Positions 11,631-20,357 of a stretch of DNA of 64,000 bases are shown here, piece after piece. The notes under the pieces were generated by a model that saw only the letters and a program-made list of their open reading frames with translations, searched no databases and was not told the DNA's origin. Both the position numbers and the translations under genes were made by a program. Positions within the stretch are counted from its first letter, which is position 1; the number at the start of each line of letters is the position of its first letter. The stretch is from Branchipolynoe longqiensis (lineage: Eukaryota > Annelida > Polychaeta > Phyllodocida > Polynoidae): positions 114,603,430-114,667,429 of the forward strand of contig CM059188.1 in the NCBI GenBank assembly GCA_030323885.1, written 5' to 3'.

Positions 11631-11776
11631 TGTTGGGCGTGGAAATGGTGATGAAATCACAGAGCCTAGGTGGTGTAATGGTTAGCACGCTAACATTTAG
11701 TGCAGGAGGTATGGGTTCTAATCCTGCTCTGGGCGCAATGTTTCCCATTTTCATCATATATATCACCCCCATGACA
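11631..11776 (+). mobile_element. Solo LTR of tRNA-containing TRIM family
   Basis: The 146-bp segment starts TGTTGGGCGTGG, ends CATGACA and is flanked by the perfect 5-bp duplication ATATT (11626-11630 and 11777-11781). Inside is GAGCCTAGGTGGTGTAATGG, then TTAGCAC and a B-box-like GGGTTCTAATCC, followed by TTTCCCATTTTCATC. The same order occurs in the LTRs at 26028-26530 (minus strand). TG...CA ends plus a 5-bp duplication are what a solo LTR leaves behind. Confidence 0.8.
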
Positions 11777-11781
11777 ATATT

Positions 11782-12560
11782 ATGTGTGTAACTAAATTTG
11801 GGCTTCGCGTAATTAAATTGTAAAGTGTGTACTATGTTATTGTGTGGGTTTTTGTTGAATTTGTTTTTGCTTGTTTTTTGTGGCTGTTTTTTGTTGTTTT
11901 TTGTTGTTGTTGGGGGGGGGGGATGAGAAGGCGCGGGGCCGGGGGGGATAATACGAATGGAGATCTATCACAGGTCCGTACGGACGCTGGAAAGTCTTGA
12001 AAAATCCTAAACTTCATTTGCCCGATGCAAGGCATTGAAAAGGCTTGAATTTAACCTATTTTGGGTAATCACTGAAAAAAAGTATTGAAAAGCCTTCAAT
12101 TCCATTAAGCTGTCCCCACTTATCTAAATTAGTACGAAATCAACTTCACCCCCCCCCCCCATGAAATCCATATGAAAAAAAATAGCCCTGAAAAGCCTTG
12201 AAATAGCCTTGAATTCCATATCTTCACAACAGTACATACTCTGCAATTGTGTCATGTATGGCATGATAACAAAATGTCCGACCTAACAAATCAAGTCAAT
12301 AATTGCGATCACATCGTCTCAGTTGTGTGGTTTACTGACCCGAGCTGCTCCAGATGGCGTCTCCAAGATCCATTTATTACCCCCCTCTCCCCTCCCCTCC
12401 CCCCTCCTGTCCCCCCTCCTCCCCTCCTCCCGCCCCCCCCCCTCCCCCACCATGAACCACCCAGCAGGACTTGGCAACAACAGCAGCCTGACAACGGAAA
12501 CCAGGGAGTATATCGGTGGTTGTTGGTGTTTTATTGGTGTTTGAAACAATGAGTGGTAGC
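11782..12560. other. Unassigned stretch with polypyrimidine tract
   Basis: No supported gene. A C-rich tract (CCCCTCC repeats) at about 12380-12455 opens spurious Pro-rich or Gly-rich frames. There is a G-run at about 11912 and a C-run at about 12150. Confidence 0.5.
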
Positions 12561-12566
12561 TCAATA

Positions 12567-12757
12567 AGGCGACAACTGGTTAGCTCAGTGTCAGGATAAC
12601 GTGACTGAGTGGGATATCAGGTCATGGTGCTGGCGGCCTGATTTCCCAATGGGGTAGCACTATAAAGTCGCCATGAGTGCGTACTGTCACAAGTCGGTAC
12701 CCGTTTTGGTGTGACCTCAGATGTTGCTGGGACGTAAAACAAAAACAAACATATAGG
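12567..12757 (+). mobile_element. SINE-A body and tail
   Basis: Runs from ACTGGTTAGCTCAGTGTCAG to GGGACGTAAAACAAAAAC. The head is missing. It directly abuts the X-box segment. Confidence 0.85.
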
Positions 12758-12771
12758 GCGTCGCTACTTCC

Positions 12772-12872
12772 CTCTGGTGTATTTTACATGCAAACCGAGG
12801 CACGACAGCACCGCCAGGAAGGATCCATTTCTGTTGCCATGGAGACTCGCAGAGAACTATAGAACTCGGGAG
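12772..12872 (-). repeat. X-box-like dispersed segment, second copy
   Basis: Reverse-complement copy of 1786-1882, including CCATGGAGAC / GTCTCCATGGCAAC. Lies between two SINE-A copies of opposite orientation. Confidence 0.6.
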
Positions 12873-12875
12873 GTT

Positions 12876-13120
12876 GGTTGTTGGAGTTTTACGTCCTGGC
12901 AACATCTAGGATCATATCAGGACGGATACCGACTTGTGACAGTGCACACTTCTGGCGACTTTATGGGGCTTCCCCACTGGGAGACCAGGCCACCAGCACC
13001 ATGACCTGATATCCCACTCAGTCACGTTATCCTGACACTGAGCTAACCAGTCCTTATTAATGCCGAGCACCAAGCTAGGAAGCGAGAAGTATCAATTTAA
13101 AAAGTCAGTGGACAGAGAGA
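12876..13120 (-). mobile_element. SINE-A body, partial 5' side
   Basis: Inverted tail GTTGGAGTTTTACGTCCTGG through GCTAGGAAGCG and TATCAATTT. The tRNA-like head is lost. Confidence 0.85.
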
Positions 13121-13177
13121 TCGGCATAAGGTGATGATTGGATATAAAATATCATACAACTTATGGTGAAACCGTAA

Positions 13178-14087
13178 AGGCCCGGTCACACACACGTTAG
13201 TGGACGTAGTTGAACGTAGTGGAGGCAAACGGAGTTGAACGTAGTTGAACGTAGTTGAACGTCTTTGAACGTACCAGATAAGTACGGATGCTGGGGTATG
13301 TTCAACTATGTCCAACTATGTTCAACTATGTTCAACTATGTTCAACTACGTTAGCCTCCACTACGCTCAACTATGTTCACTAAAGGCCCTGTCACACTAT
13401 GACGTAATGACGTCAGCATAGGGAGAACGTGAAAAACGTCGAACTTCTCGGCGTAGTATGCAAATTTGGGCACAAGTTGAACGTGGATGCAGCGTAGCTG
13501 ACGAGAGCGTAACATCAGTAAAGTGTAGTGATAGCGTCATTCAACGAGAGAGGACAACCTAATGACGCTCACGGAACGTTATGAACGTTATTCCATCGCC
13601 AGAACTACGTTGTTTTACGTTACGTGATGTTACATACATCATGACACGGTGGCGAAATGTTGAACGTACGTTGAACATATATTCAGCGTACGTTCTCCTG
13701 ACATTCTCCTGACATTCTCCAGACGTTCCCATTATGCCACGTGTACATTTCCACCGGCTTTAATATGGGTCAACGTAGTGGAACATAGTGAGCAGTGTTT
13801 GACTAACGTCCGTCTAACATCATTGATGTTCGCTGAACGTGTACAGAACGTATGGCAAACGTAACCCCTTACGTTCGAGTTACGTCGAAAGTTTTGAACA
13901 GGTTCAAAACCTTGATGCGCGCCGACGTAACACGACGTAACGTGACATAGCTCGACGTCAGTCTGACGTCATCATAACATAACCCAACGTATGTCAACGT
14001 AATGATGAAATGTGAGCACGTCAGACTTACGTTGGCTCATTACATCGTAGTGTGACAGGGGTATAACGTGTATGTGACTGGGCCTTT
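13178..14087. mobile_element. Harbinger-like MITE (outer) with nested relative
   Basis: Ends AGGCCCGGTCACACACACG and the inverted CGTGTATGTGACTGGGCC, flanked by TAA at 13175-13177 and 14088-14090. The remaining interior (13178-13383) is rich in GTTGAACGTA repeats. A different Harbinger-like element is inserted in its right terminal repeat. Confidence 0.8.
13384..14063. mobile_element. Harbinger-like MITE (inner), 680 bp
   Basis: Ends AGGCCCTGTCACACTATGACG... and ...GTAGTGTGACAGGGGTA with TAA at 13381-13383 and 14064-14066. The interrupted outer terminal repeat reads CAC-TAA-CGTG when this element is taken out, confirming a 3-bp duplication. Closely related in inverted orientation to 2080-2748. 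Confidence 0.85.
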
Positions 14088-14330
14088 TAAGGGTTGGCAA
14101 CCCTGTATTGGGCGCGTTCGGAAACACTACGTTGAGACAATGGTGCGGGTATGCCGGGATACACTGACAGACAGATAAAAGGCCCCATCGAGGGAGGTGC
14201 AGAGGCACATGGGTGGGCCCTAGACCACCGCGTAGGTCCATCTTTCAGATCAGTGCCCACAAACAAAGCGTTACGCCCTGCTTACTAAACAGTATGTGTG
14301 TCATGCTGTACATCCTCACTCTACCGGACG

Positions 14331-14642
14331 CAGTTGCCGAGCCGATAGAGCGCAGACTTCGCATGCGGGAGGTCGGGAGTTCAATTCCTGGTCGAGTCAA
14401 GGAGTCAATTGGTACCTGTCGCTTCCTAGCCTGGCGCTTGCCATTAATTATAGGATAGGGCAAGGATGGGTTAGCTCAGTGTCAGGTTAATGTGACTGAG
14501 TCGGATGTTGGGTCATGGTGATGATGGCCTGTTTTCCCAGTGGGACTGCGCGATAAAGCCGCCATGAGTGTGCACTGTCACAAGTCGGTACCCGTCCTGA
14601 TATGACCTTAGATGTTGCCAGTACATACAATTCCAACAGCCA
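14331..14642 (+). mobile_element. SINE-A, near full length, type-2 head
   Basis: The head has A-box-like TTGCCGAGCCGATAGAGCG and B-box-like GGAGTTCAATTCC, then the body, ending in CCTGATATGACCTTAGATG and a variant tail. It shows the type-2 head attached to the common body in plus orientation. Confidence 0.85.
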
Positions 14643-15463
14643 ACTATCCTCACTCTTAGCCTAGAGTTGGGGGGGGGGGGACGGGGGGGGTGAGAGGGAG
14701 GGGGTGTGTGGGCGCAGAGACAGGAAGGGCTATGAGAATATCAGAGCCTGTCTGGAATCAAATGTGCATGAGTGGACTGAAGCATGCGAATTGCGCATTT
14801 CAGTTTTTGTTCTCTCTCTGTTTGTGTGCAGCTATTTTTCACAATAGATGATTGTTTTAGCTTGACTTAGGAGTAAGACGATTACTAAATGCCGTTTGCG
14901 GTTTATCAGTGTAAAATTTTCCGATCTAATGGCATGAGGATATATGTGAAAACTACTATAATAAATTGCAACTTGTCTATATAATGGTAAATGGTGATAT
15001 ATACAATCCAAAGGCATGTGAGGGATATGTGGAATTGGTAAACTATTACTCATTAGGTATAGAAATTTTATAGTAAAATAGTCTTTGGAGGAGTGTCACT
15101 TCTTAGATAGTCTTTGGAGGAGTCACCTCACATACCCCCTCCCCCCATGGTGTTATTTATGGATCATTGGCCAACACAAGCATAACAAGGCCTTGGATAC
15201 AGCAGATTGAACTCTGATTGGTGGATCAACCCATGTGACCACTGCCATCTTGGATTCTAAAAGCTATATATATAATAAACTAAGCAAGCTCCTTCTGGTT
15301 CCTTCTGCACACTCTATATCTTGCCTTCCTTCTCTATACTTGCCTGTAGTGATTTCCTATTTAACCTGCCTACACAACCACAGCTGCCGGGCGTCGCACT
15401 TTACACCAGGTTTCAAATGGACTGGTTACTCGTTCGGGAAGGGGCGCCTGATGGAGAGGGGAG
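14643..15463. other. Unassigned stretch, LTR-like segment near 15250-15405
   Basis: No supported gene. G-run at 14670-14690. From about 15250 the order ATATATATAATAAAC, CCTTCTTCTC-type pyrimidines and ...CACTTTACA resembles 17640-17790 and 59900-60039, possibly a degenerate solo LTR. Confidence 0.4.
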
Positions 15464-15530
15464 GTTGGTTGTTTGGTTGTTGGAACTTTACATCCTAGCA
15501 ACGTCTAAGGTAATAACAGGACGGGTACCA
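15464..15530 (-). mobile_element. SINE-A tail fragment
   Basis: Inverted 3' end (GTTGGAACTTTACATCCTAG...) truncated after the GGGTACC word. It faces the next copy. Confidence 0.75.
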
Positions 15531-15544
15531 AATTAATCATTCTT

Positions 15545-15760
15545 GCTACATAGGCTGGCACTCGGCATTACTAGGAGTAGGAGAGGACTGGTTTACTCAA
15601 TATTAGGATAATACATGACTGAGTAGGATATCTTGTCAGGGTGCTGGCGACTCGATATTACAGTGGGGAAGTACCCTAACCATGAGTGCGCACTATAACA
15701 AGTCGGTACCGGTCTTGACTTGACCGTAGATGTTGCCAGGACGTAAAACACACATAACTA
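15545..15760 (+). mobile_element. SINE-A body and tail, divergent
   Basis: From GGCTGGCACTCGGCATTACT to GCCAGGACGTAAAACACAC. Together with 15464-15530 it forms an inverted pair. Confidence 0.8.
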
Positions 15761-16266
15761 CGGGCTAGGCAGTGACGTCACACACAGTACTACGGGTAGC
15801 TGCTGATTTACGCAAAATACTATAAGTTATACATCATATATAAATATATATGTATATATATGTATATATGTATGTATATATATAAATTATATAATAATAT
15901 TATACATATATAAGAATCAGAGAAGTCGTTTCAAGGTTGTATGAGTTCGGACCATAGGCGCATGCGCCTGGGTTCGCCCACCAGCGCCAGTGGCGCCACT
16001 GCCACCAATGTATACTCAGTGTCTGCGCCAGTTTGCGCCACTCCTTCACCGATTGAACATTTTTGTATTTGATTAAGGCAAGGCGTGTTCTTGCCAGAGA
16101 GTTACATAAAAGACCTCAGACCAATTCATATTGTGTTGTCTCTTCGTATCGGTGCTTATATATTATATATATAAACATCAGGCGTCGTACAATTTGGATA
16201 TCGTGCTGGCTATTCACAGAGCTACGCATCGCTATTGGCCAATTTTCAGGAAGATTGAGTGATGAT
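15761..16266. other. AT-rich unassigned stretch
   Basis: (TA)n-like sequence at 15835-15912, then unique-looking DNA with repeated GCGCC words. No gene seen. Confidence 0.5.
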
Positions 16267-16862
16267 CAGCAATCTCTCAGCCATTCGCAGAGCAGCTCTG
16301 CGAATAATAATCATTCTTCCACTAATTCGCAGAGCAAAGCAGCTCTGTGAATATAATCATTCTTCCACTAGTTCACTGAGCAAAGCAGCTCTGTGAATAT
16401 AATCATTCTTCCACTAGTTCACTGAGCAAAGCAGCTCTGTGAATATAATCATTCTTCCACTAGTTCACTGAGCAAAGCAGCTCTGTGAATATAATCATTC
16501 TTCCACTAGTTCACTGAGCAAAGCAGCTCTGTGAATATAATCATTCTTCCACTAGTTCACTGAGCAAAGCAGCTCTGTGAATATAATCATTCTTCCACTA
16601 GTTCACTGAGCAAAGCAGCTCTGTGAATAATAATCATCCTTCCGCTAATTCGCAGAGCAAAGCAGCTCTGCGAATATAATCATTCTTCCACTAGTTCACT
16701 GAGCAAAGCAGCTCTGCGAATAATAATAATTCTTCCGCTAATTCACAGAGCAAAACAGCTCTGCGAATAATAATCATTCTTCTGCTAATTTGCAGAGCAA
16801 AACAGCTCTGCGAATAATAATCATTTTTCCGCTAATTCGCAGAGCAAAGCAGCTCTGCGAAT
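16267..16862. repeat. 46-bp tandem array of hairpins (~13 units)
   Basis: The unit is AGCAAAGCAGCTCTGTGAAT plus ATAATCATTC, TTCCACTAGT and TCACTG. Each unit can fold around TTCGCAGAGC-AAAGCA-GCTCTGCGAA (10-bp stem, 6-nt loop). Outer units carry the CGCAG/CTGCG pair, and some stems change to CACAG/CTGTG on both arms. Central units are nearly identical, with one stem mismatch (CACTG/CTGTG). It lacks the unique spacers of a CRISPR array. Confidence 0.9.
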
Positions 16863-17259
16863 AGCCGCGTCCATTTGATATCGGAGGTGTCGTCCTATTT
16901 GTCTTCCCCGATGAAGAGCTGGTTGTTTCTAACTATGTCACTTTTATCCTCCCACCCACCCATGGTATTATTAATATGCAGGTGGTGTTCTCCCACAATG
17001 TGCGGCTCATCTCACCGACGTGCGCCGGGCCGTGAAGTGTGCCGCGTTGCGCGAATCGTCGCGTCATTTATCACGCACGTCCGCCCACATTAACGCATCC
17101 CCAATTACGCACTAATTCCGCGCGTTACATCACGTGATGAGTATGACGTCATCGTGGCGTCGAAGCGAGCGGGCCCTCTTACACAAGTGTCCAAATAGGC
17201 AAGCATCCAATCAACGCGCTCGTAAGAATAACGCATCAATGCGTGTATCTTCATAGTTG
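16863..17259. other. Unassigned stretch
   Basis: Unique-looking, moderately GC-rich in its second half (ACGCGTCATTT, GCGTTACATCACGTGATG). No gene seen. Confidence 0.45.
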
Positions 17260-17296
17260 ACTAACTCTCTCTCACTCTCTCTCACTCTCTCTCTCA

Positions 17297-17329
<33 letters not shown>

Positions 17330-17331
17330 CA
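17260..17331. repeat. (CT)n and (TA)n microsatellite
   Basis: CTCTCT runs with interspersed CA followed by TATATATATA, directly before the pogo-like terminus. Confidence 0.9.
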
Positions 17332-17478
17332 CAGTAAAACATCTCTAACCGACCACCTCCCCTATATCGATCGCTTTATTTGGGTCTCAGAAATACCATT
17401 GTAACCATATTCTAACTTCCTAAACCGACCACCTCCCTGAATGGACCACTTAGAGTCGGCCCCATGGTCGACCAGCTC
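17332..17478. mobile_element. pogo/Tigger-like MITE, truncated
   Basis: Begins CAGTAAAACATCTCTAA and contains CGACCACCTCCC and ATCGATCGCTTTATTTGGG, as in the copies at 32556 and 47627. The right end is lost next to the LTR-like repeat. Confidence 0.75.
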
Positions 17479-17790
17479 TGGTGGTGGGCAGACCACTGGA
17501 TGGGGTGGGTGCGGGTGCGGGTGCGGGTGCGGGTGCGGGTGCGGGTGCGGGTGCTGGTGGTCATGGTAACTAGAAATGCTGAGTCCCTATTGGAGGAACT
17601 GGGAATGCTGAGTCCCTTTTGGTTGAAGTGAATGGCATGATCCTATACCAAGAATCCATGTACTATATATATAATAAACCAGAAGCCTGGACTCTCTCTC
17701 TTACACTTTACTCTCTTCCTTTCTCTTTGTCTGTATTGTTTTCCTCATAGCCTACATACACAGCCACAGATCCGAGCATTGGTTTCTACA
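17479..17790 (+). mobile_element. LTR-like repeat containing a (GGGTGC)n array
   Basis: Shares GGTGGTGGGCAGACCACTGG, AATGCTGAGTCCC, ATAATAAAC and GACTCTCTC, in this order, with 59760-60039, and ends TTTCTACA. The AATAAA-like signal followed by pyrimidines and a CA terminus suggest a solo LTR. No target duplication was found. A (GGGTGC)n hexamer array lies at 17506-17553. Confidence 0.45.
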
Positions 17791-17807
17791 GTATTATATG
17801 AGTACAA

Positions 17808-17881
17808 ATGCCCCCCCCCCCCACCCCACTCTCTGGAGCATTTTGTAACTGGGTGCCCCCCCCCCCCCCCCCCCCCCCCCA
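17808..17881. repeat. Poly-C tracts
   Basis: Two long C homopolymers separated by ACCCCACTCTCTGGAGC-type sequence. Their length in an assembly is unreliable. Confidence 0.85.
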
Positions 17882-17884
17882 AAT

Positions 17885-18006
17885 GCGCCACTCAGCCAGT
17901 GGCTGATATATAATATATGCTGCATAATAATTACACAAATATTAATATTACGGAAGGTTATTGATATTATATATTCTTTCGTTTGACAGATTCGAACCCT
18001 CCTAGT

Positions 18007-18037
<31 letters not shown>

Positions 18038-18279
18038 CTGCGTACATATGTGACAAGACAAAAGATAGTGGTTGAGTAGCTTTTAATCTCTGTTAAGGAT
18101 TATATGCCATTGCCCCCCCTCCCAAAAAAGGAAAAAAAAATCCTCCCGTGTGACTGACACATGTCGACACCTGATAGAGGGGAGGTGGGCGCAGGTGGCG
18201 CCACCGGTCAAGTGCGGAGTCTTACGGAGCATAACAATGGTAATCAAATAATATAATATTATAATATATAAGTACCCAG
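17885..18279. other. AT-rich unassigned stretch with (TA)n
   Basis: A (TA)n run lies at 18005-18032. Otherwise unique-looking, with no gene seen. Confidence 0.5.
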
Positions 18280-18710
18280 CGGCGAGCCGCTGGGATTTAA
18301 AAAGACACAGCGCGGAGGAAGATGCGCCGGGCGCCTGCCGCCCCTGGGAGCGGTCAACCGGCGCGGAGCCGGGCCGGCCGGCGGCGGCGAGGCACGACGG
18401 TGCGCAACCGTCCGTGTCGCCATTAAGATAAGGTGGGGGGAGGCAACGGTCCCTCTCTCCCGCCAACGCTCCCAACGGCTCACCACTCACTCAGCAGTGG
18501 GCGCGCATCCAGCTCACACGGTCAGAGCTGCTCTGCCCTTAGCGCGTATTTCGCATCTCACGCCATCATGGCGGAGAACGAGTTTGACCTCTCCCACCCA
18601 TCCCTCAGGACATAGGGGGGGGGGGACGCTGAGCGCGCGGGGGGAGGGCACGCCGCCCACCGGCGGGCCGGCGCGCCACCCTCTTCCCCCGGCAGGTAAC
18701 GGGTTCAATG
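18280..18710 (+). promoter_or_regulatory. CpG island with a short ATG frame in strong Kozak context
   Basis: The most CpG-dense block in the window. It contains ATG in the context GCCATCATGGCG at 18568 followed by a 15-codon frame (MAENEFDLSHPSLRT, stop at 18613-18615). A donor-like CAGGTAACG lies at about 18692. This could be the promoter and first exon of a gene, with the short frame as a uORF. No partner exon is visible and the reading is speculative. Confidence 0.35.
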
Positions 18711-19038
18711 CCCACGATTACCTTTTACCTATTGAATTAACATGGCCGCGCAATTTGCGGTCTACACCATTGACTTTAACTGGCCGCGCAATTTGTTTAC
18801 ACCACCATTTCTCTGACTTTATCTCACCGCGCAATTTGCTTGCATTGCATTGTTACTGCTTGTGATTTAATCCATTGTCTCGCTCTGCGCCCATTGGGCA
18901 GCGCGCGCCTGCTGCACAGGTTTGATATTTTGCTTTAATTTCATCCTGTAGTCAGACTTTAATAAAAAGTCTTTTAATCCCTCCGAGCGTCCTGTGTTCT
19001 TTTTAATGGAAACAATTCCTTTCATATTTTTATACTCG
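18711..19038. other. Unassigned flank of the Ngaro-like element
   Basis: The word GGCCGCGCAATTTG recurs twice (about 18744 and 18782) with a third variant near 18827. AATAAAAAGTC near 18961 resembles a poly(A) signal. No gene seen. Confidence 0.45.
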
Positions 19039-19129
19039 CATAAAGGTCACTGCGACAGAAGGTAACAAATCATGAGTTGGGCTGAGTACTATTTTTATTA
19101 GTCTCTGGCAGGACTGATAAATATGCCCA
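19039..19129 (-). repeat. Ngaro-like split repeat B2
   Basis: 91 bp identical to 19323-19413; it forms the outer 3' end of the element. Starts CATAAAGGTCACTGCG on the plus strand. Confidence 0.93.
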
Positions 19130-19136
19130 CCAACAA

Positions 19137-19327
19137 AATTGAAATTCAGTGGGAAGTGAATCCAATATGGCGCAATACAGGTGGCGCCCCATAGGCGCGC
19201 GTGCCAAGGGAGGTTGGCGCGCGACTCCAATTCAGTAAATAGCAAATGCGGACAGTAATAAATACAATACAACCTGTATGTGGCTCCGTTATTTATATTA
19301 TTATAATTGCTATTATAATACACATAA
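19137..19327 (-). repeat. Ngaro-like split repeat A2
   Basis: 191 bp identical to 23809-23999. Overlaps B1 by the 5 bp CATAA (19323-19327), and only 7 bp separate it from B2. The A repeat also duplicates the first 60-odd codons of a spurious upstream extension of Gag. Confidence 0.93.
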
Positions 19328-19413
19328 AGGTCACTGCGACAGAAGGTAACAAATCATGAGTTGGGCTGAGTACTATTTTTATTAGTCTCTGGCAGGACTG
19401 ATAAATATGCCCA
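19323..19413 (-). repeat. Ngaro-like split repeat B1
   Basis: 91 bp identical to B2. Lies 24 bp downstream of the recombinase stop codon in transcript direction. Confidence 0.93.
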
Positions 19414-19437
19414 AAACCTTCAGGTCCCCAACCCAAC

Positions 19438-20337
19438 TCAATTAACTTCACCAGCTAACCTTGCTGCCACCCTCATGTCATTCATTATCCTTGCAGTCAG
19501 AGGAGTTTCCAAATACTCAAAAATCGCATTGCTACTCCAGTCTCCTCTTGTACGTATCTCTTCCAACGAGGCCCCACACATTGATAAATACGTGCATCCA
19601 CCTCTTCGTAAAGAGTGAGATGACAATAATTGAACATCTAACCCAACTCGACCTCCAAATATTTTTAGTGTCGACTGGTAAACCCCATAGGATAGGGGGA
19701 AATTACCTCCCTTCCCATCTGGCAACAAAAAAGCCCAATCATCCCCCGCGGCCGGCCTATCCTCAAAATGCCTTTCAGTCCAATGGACTGCACATAACTC
19801 CAAATCTACACACCGAGCTATAGGAATGATTAATGATCTTTCCAAAAACTGAATTGTTTTTGACTTACAAACTTTCAAAATCATCCCCCATGGGTAGATC
19901 TTAAAGTCCTTCCTACGGAGCATGGCTCTTGAAAAAGTTACATTCGACTTCCTCAGCAATCCCCTGAAGCTACAAAGAACGGCCGCCCGCCAAGCAATAT
20001 GACCCGAACTAGTCGATAATTGAGAAAAAATACATCTTAACATATTTGGCAATAACGGAATGGCCTGCTTAGGTGCATCACCCAGCTCCCTCCGAATTCC
20101 TCGCAATGTAGAAGAAATCACAAAGTCTGAATAATCAATGGGTACTGCCCCATTCCTCTTAAGAAAATAATTAAGGCCACTTAGATAATTAATAATCGAG
20201 GAATACTTCAACGTCCTAGCCAGCCAGGTCGCATATAATGCCACCTGTGACGAATTGCATGGGATGGGAGCGTGCGTTTCCGAAAACTCCTCTACAAAAT
20301 TCAGATATTTATTCACCTGTACCTCCCTAGCCGTCAC
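19438..20337 (-). CDS. Tyrosine recombinase (Ngaro-like ORF3)
   Basis: Site-specific DNA recombinase expected to integrate the element's circular DNA intermediate without target duplication. In the 299-residue frame counted from a GTG at 20337, the catalytic set is visible: Arg129 (GLLRKSN), Lys160 (CKSKTIQF), His241-x-x-Arg244 (SHSLRRGG), Trp267 (RGDW) and Tyr275 (FEYLETP). An N-terminal helical core-binding region precedes them (YLNFVEEF, ATWLARTL). The frame stays open upstream through ...YQLKSYAPNS into ORF2 (to about 20406) with no ATG, and the first Met is far inside the protein. ORF3 is therefore probably made by frameshifting or splicing from ORF2; an acceptor-like TTTTCTTTGCAG sits at 20411-20400 on this strand. 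The true N-terminus is unresolved. Confidence 0.9.
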   Translation of the reverse strand: MTAREVQVNKYLNFVEEFSETHAPIPCNSSQVALYATWLARTLKYSSIINYLSGLNYFLKRNGAVPIDYSDFVISSTLRGIRRELGDAPKQAIPLLPNMLRCIFSQLSTSSGHIAWRAAVLCSFRGLLRKSNVTFSRAMLRRKDFKIYPWGMILKVCKSKTIQFLERSLIIPIARCVDLELCAVHWTERHFEDRPAAGDDWAFLLPDGKGGNFPLSYGVYQSTLKIFGGRVGLDVQLLSSHSLRRGGCTYLSMCGASLEEIRTRGDWSSNAIFEYLETPLTARIMNDMRVAARLAGEVN

Positions 20338-20357
20338 AGAGTTAGGAGCGTAGGATT

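Noticed and set aside
16267..16862. CRISPR-like array
   Set aside because: Units are contiguous 46-mers without unique spacers, in a eukaryotic context with no cas genes.
19461..19823. 120-codon plus-strand frame
   Set aside because: Antisense shadow of the tyrosine recombinase gene.
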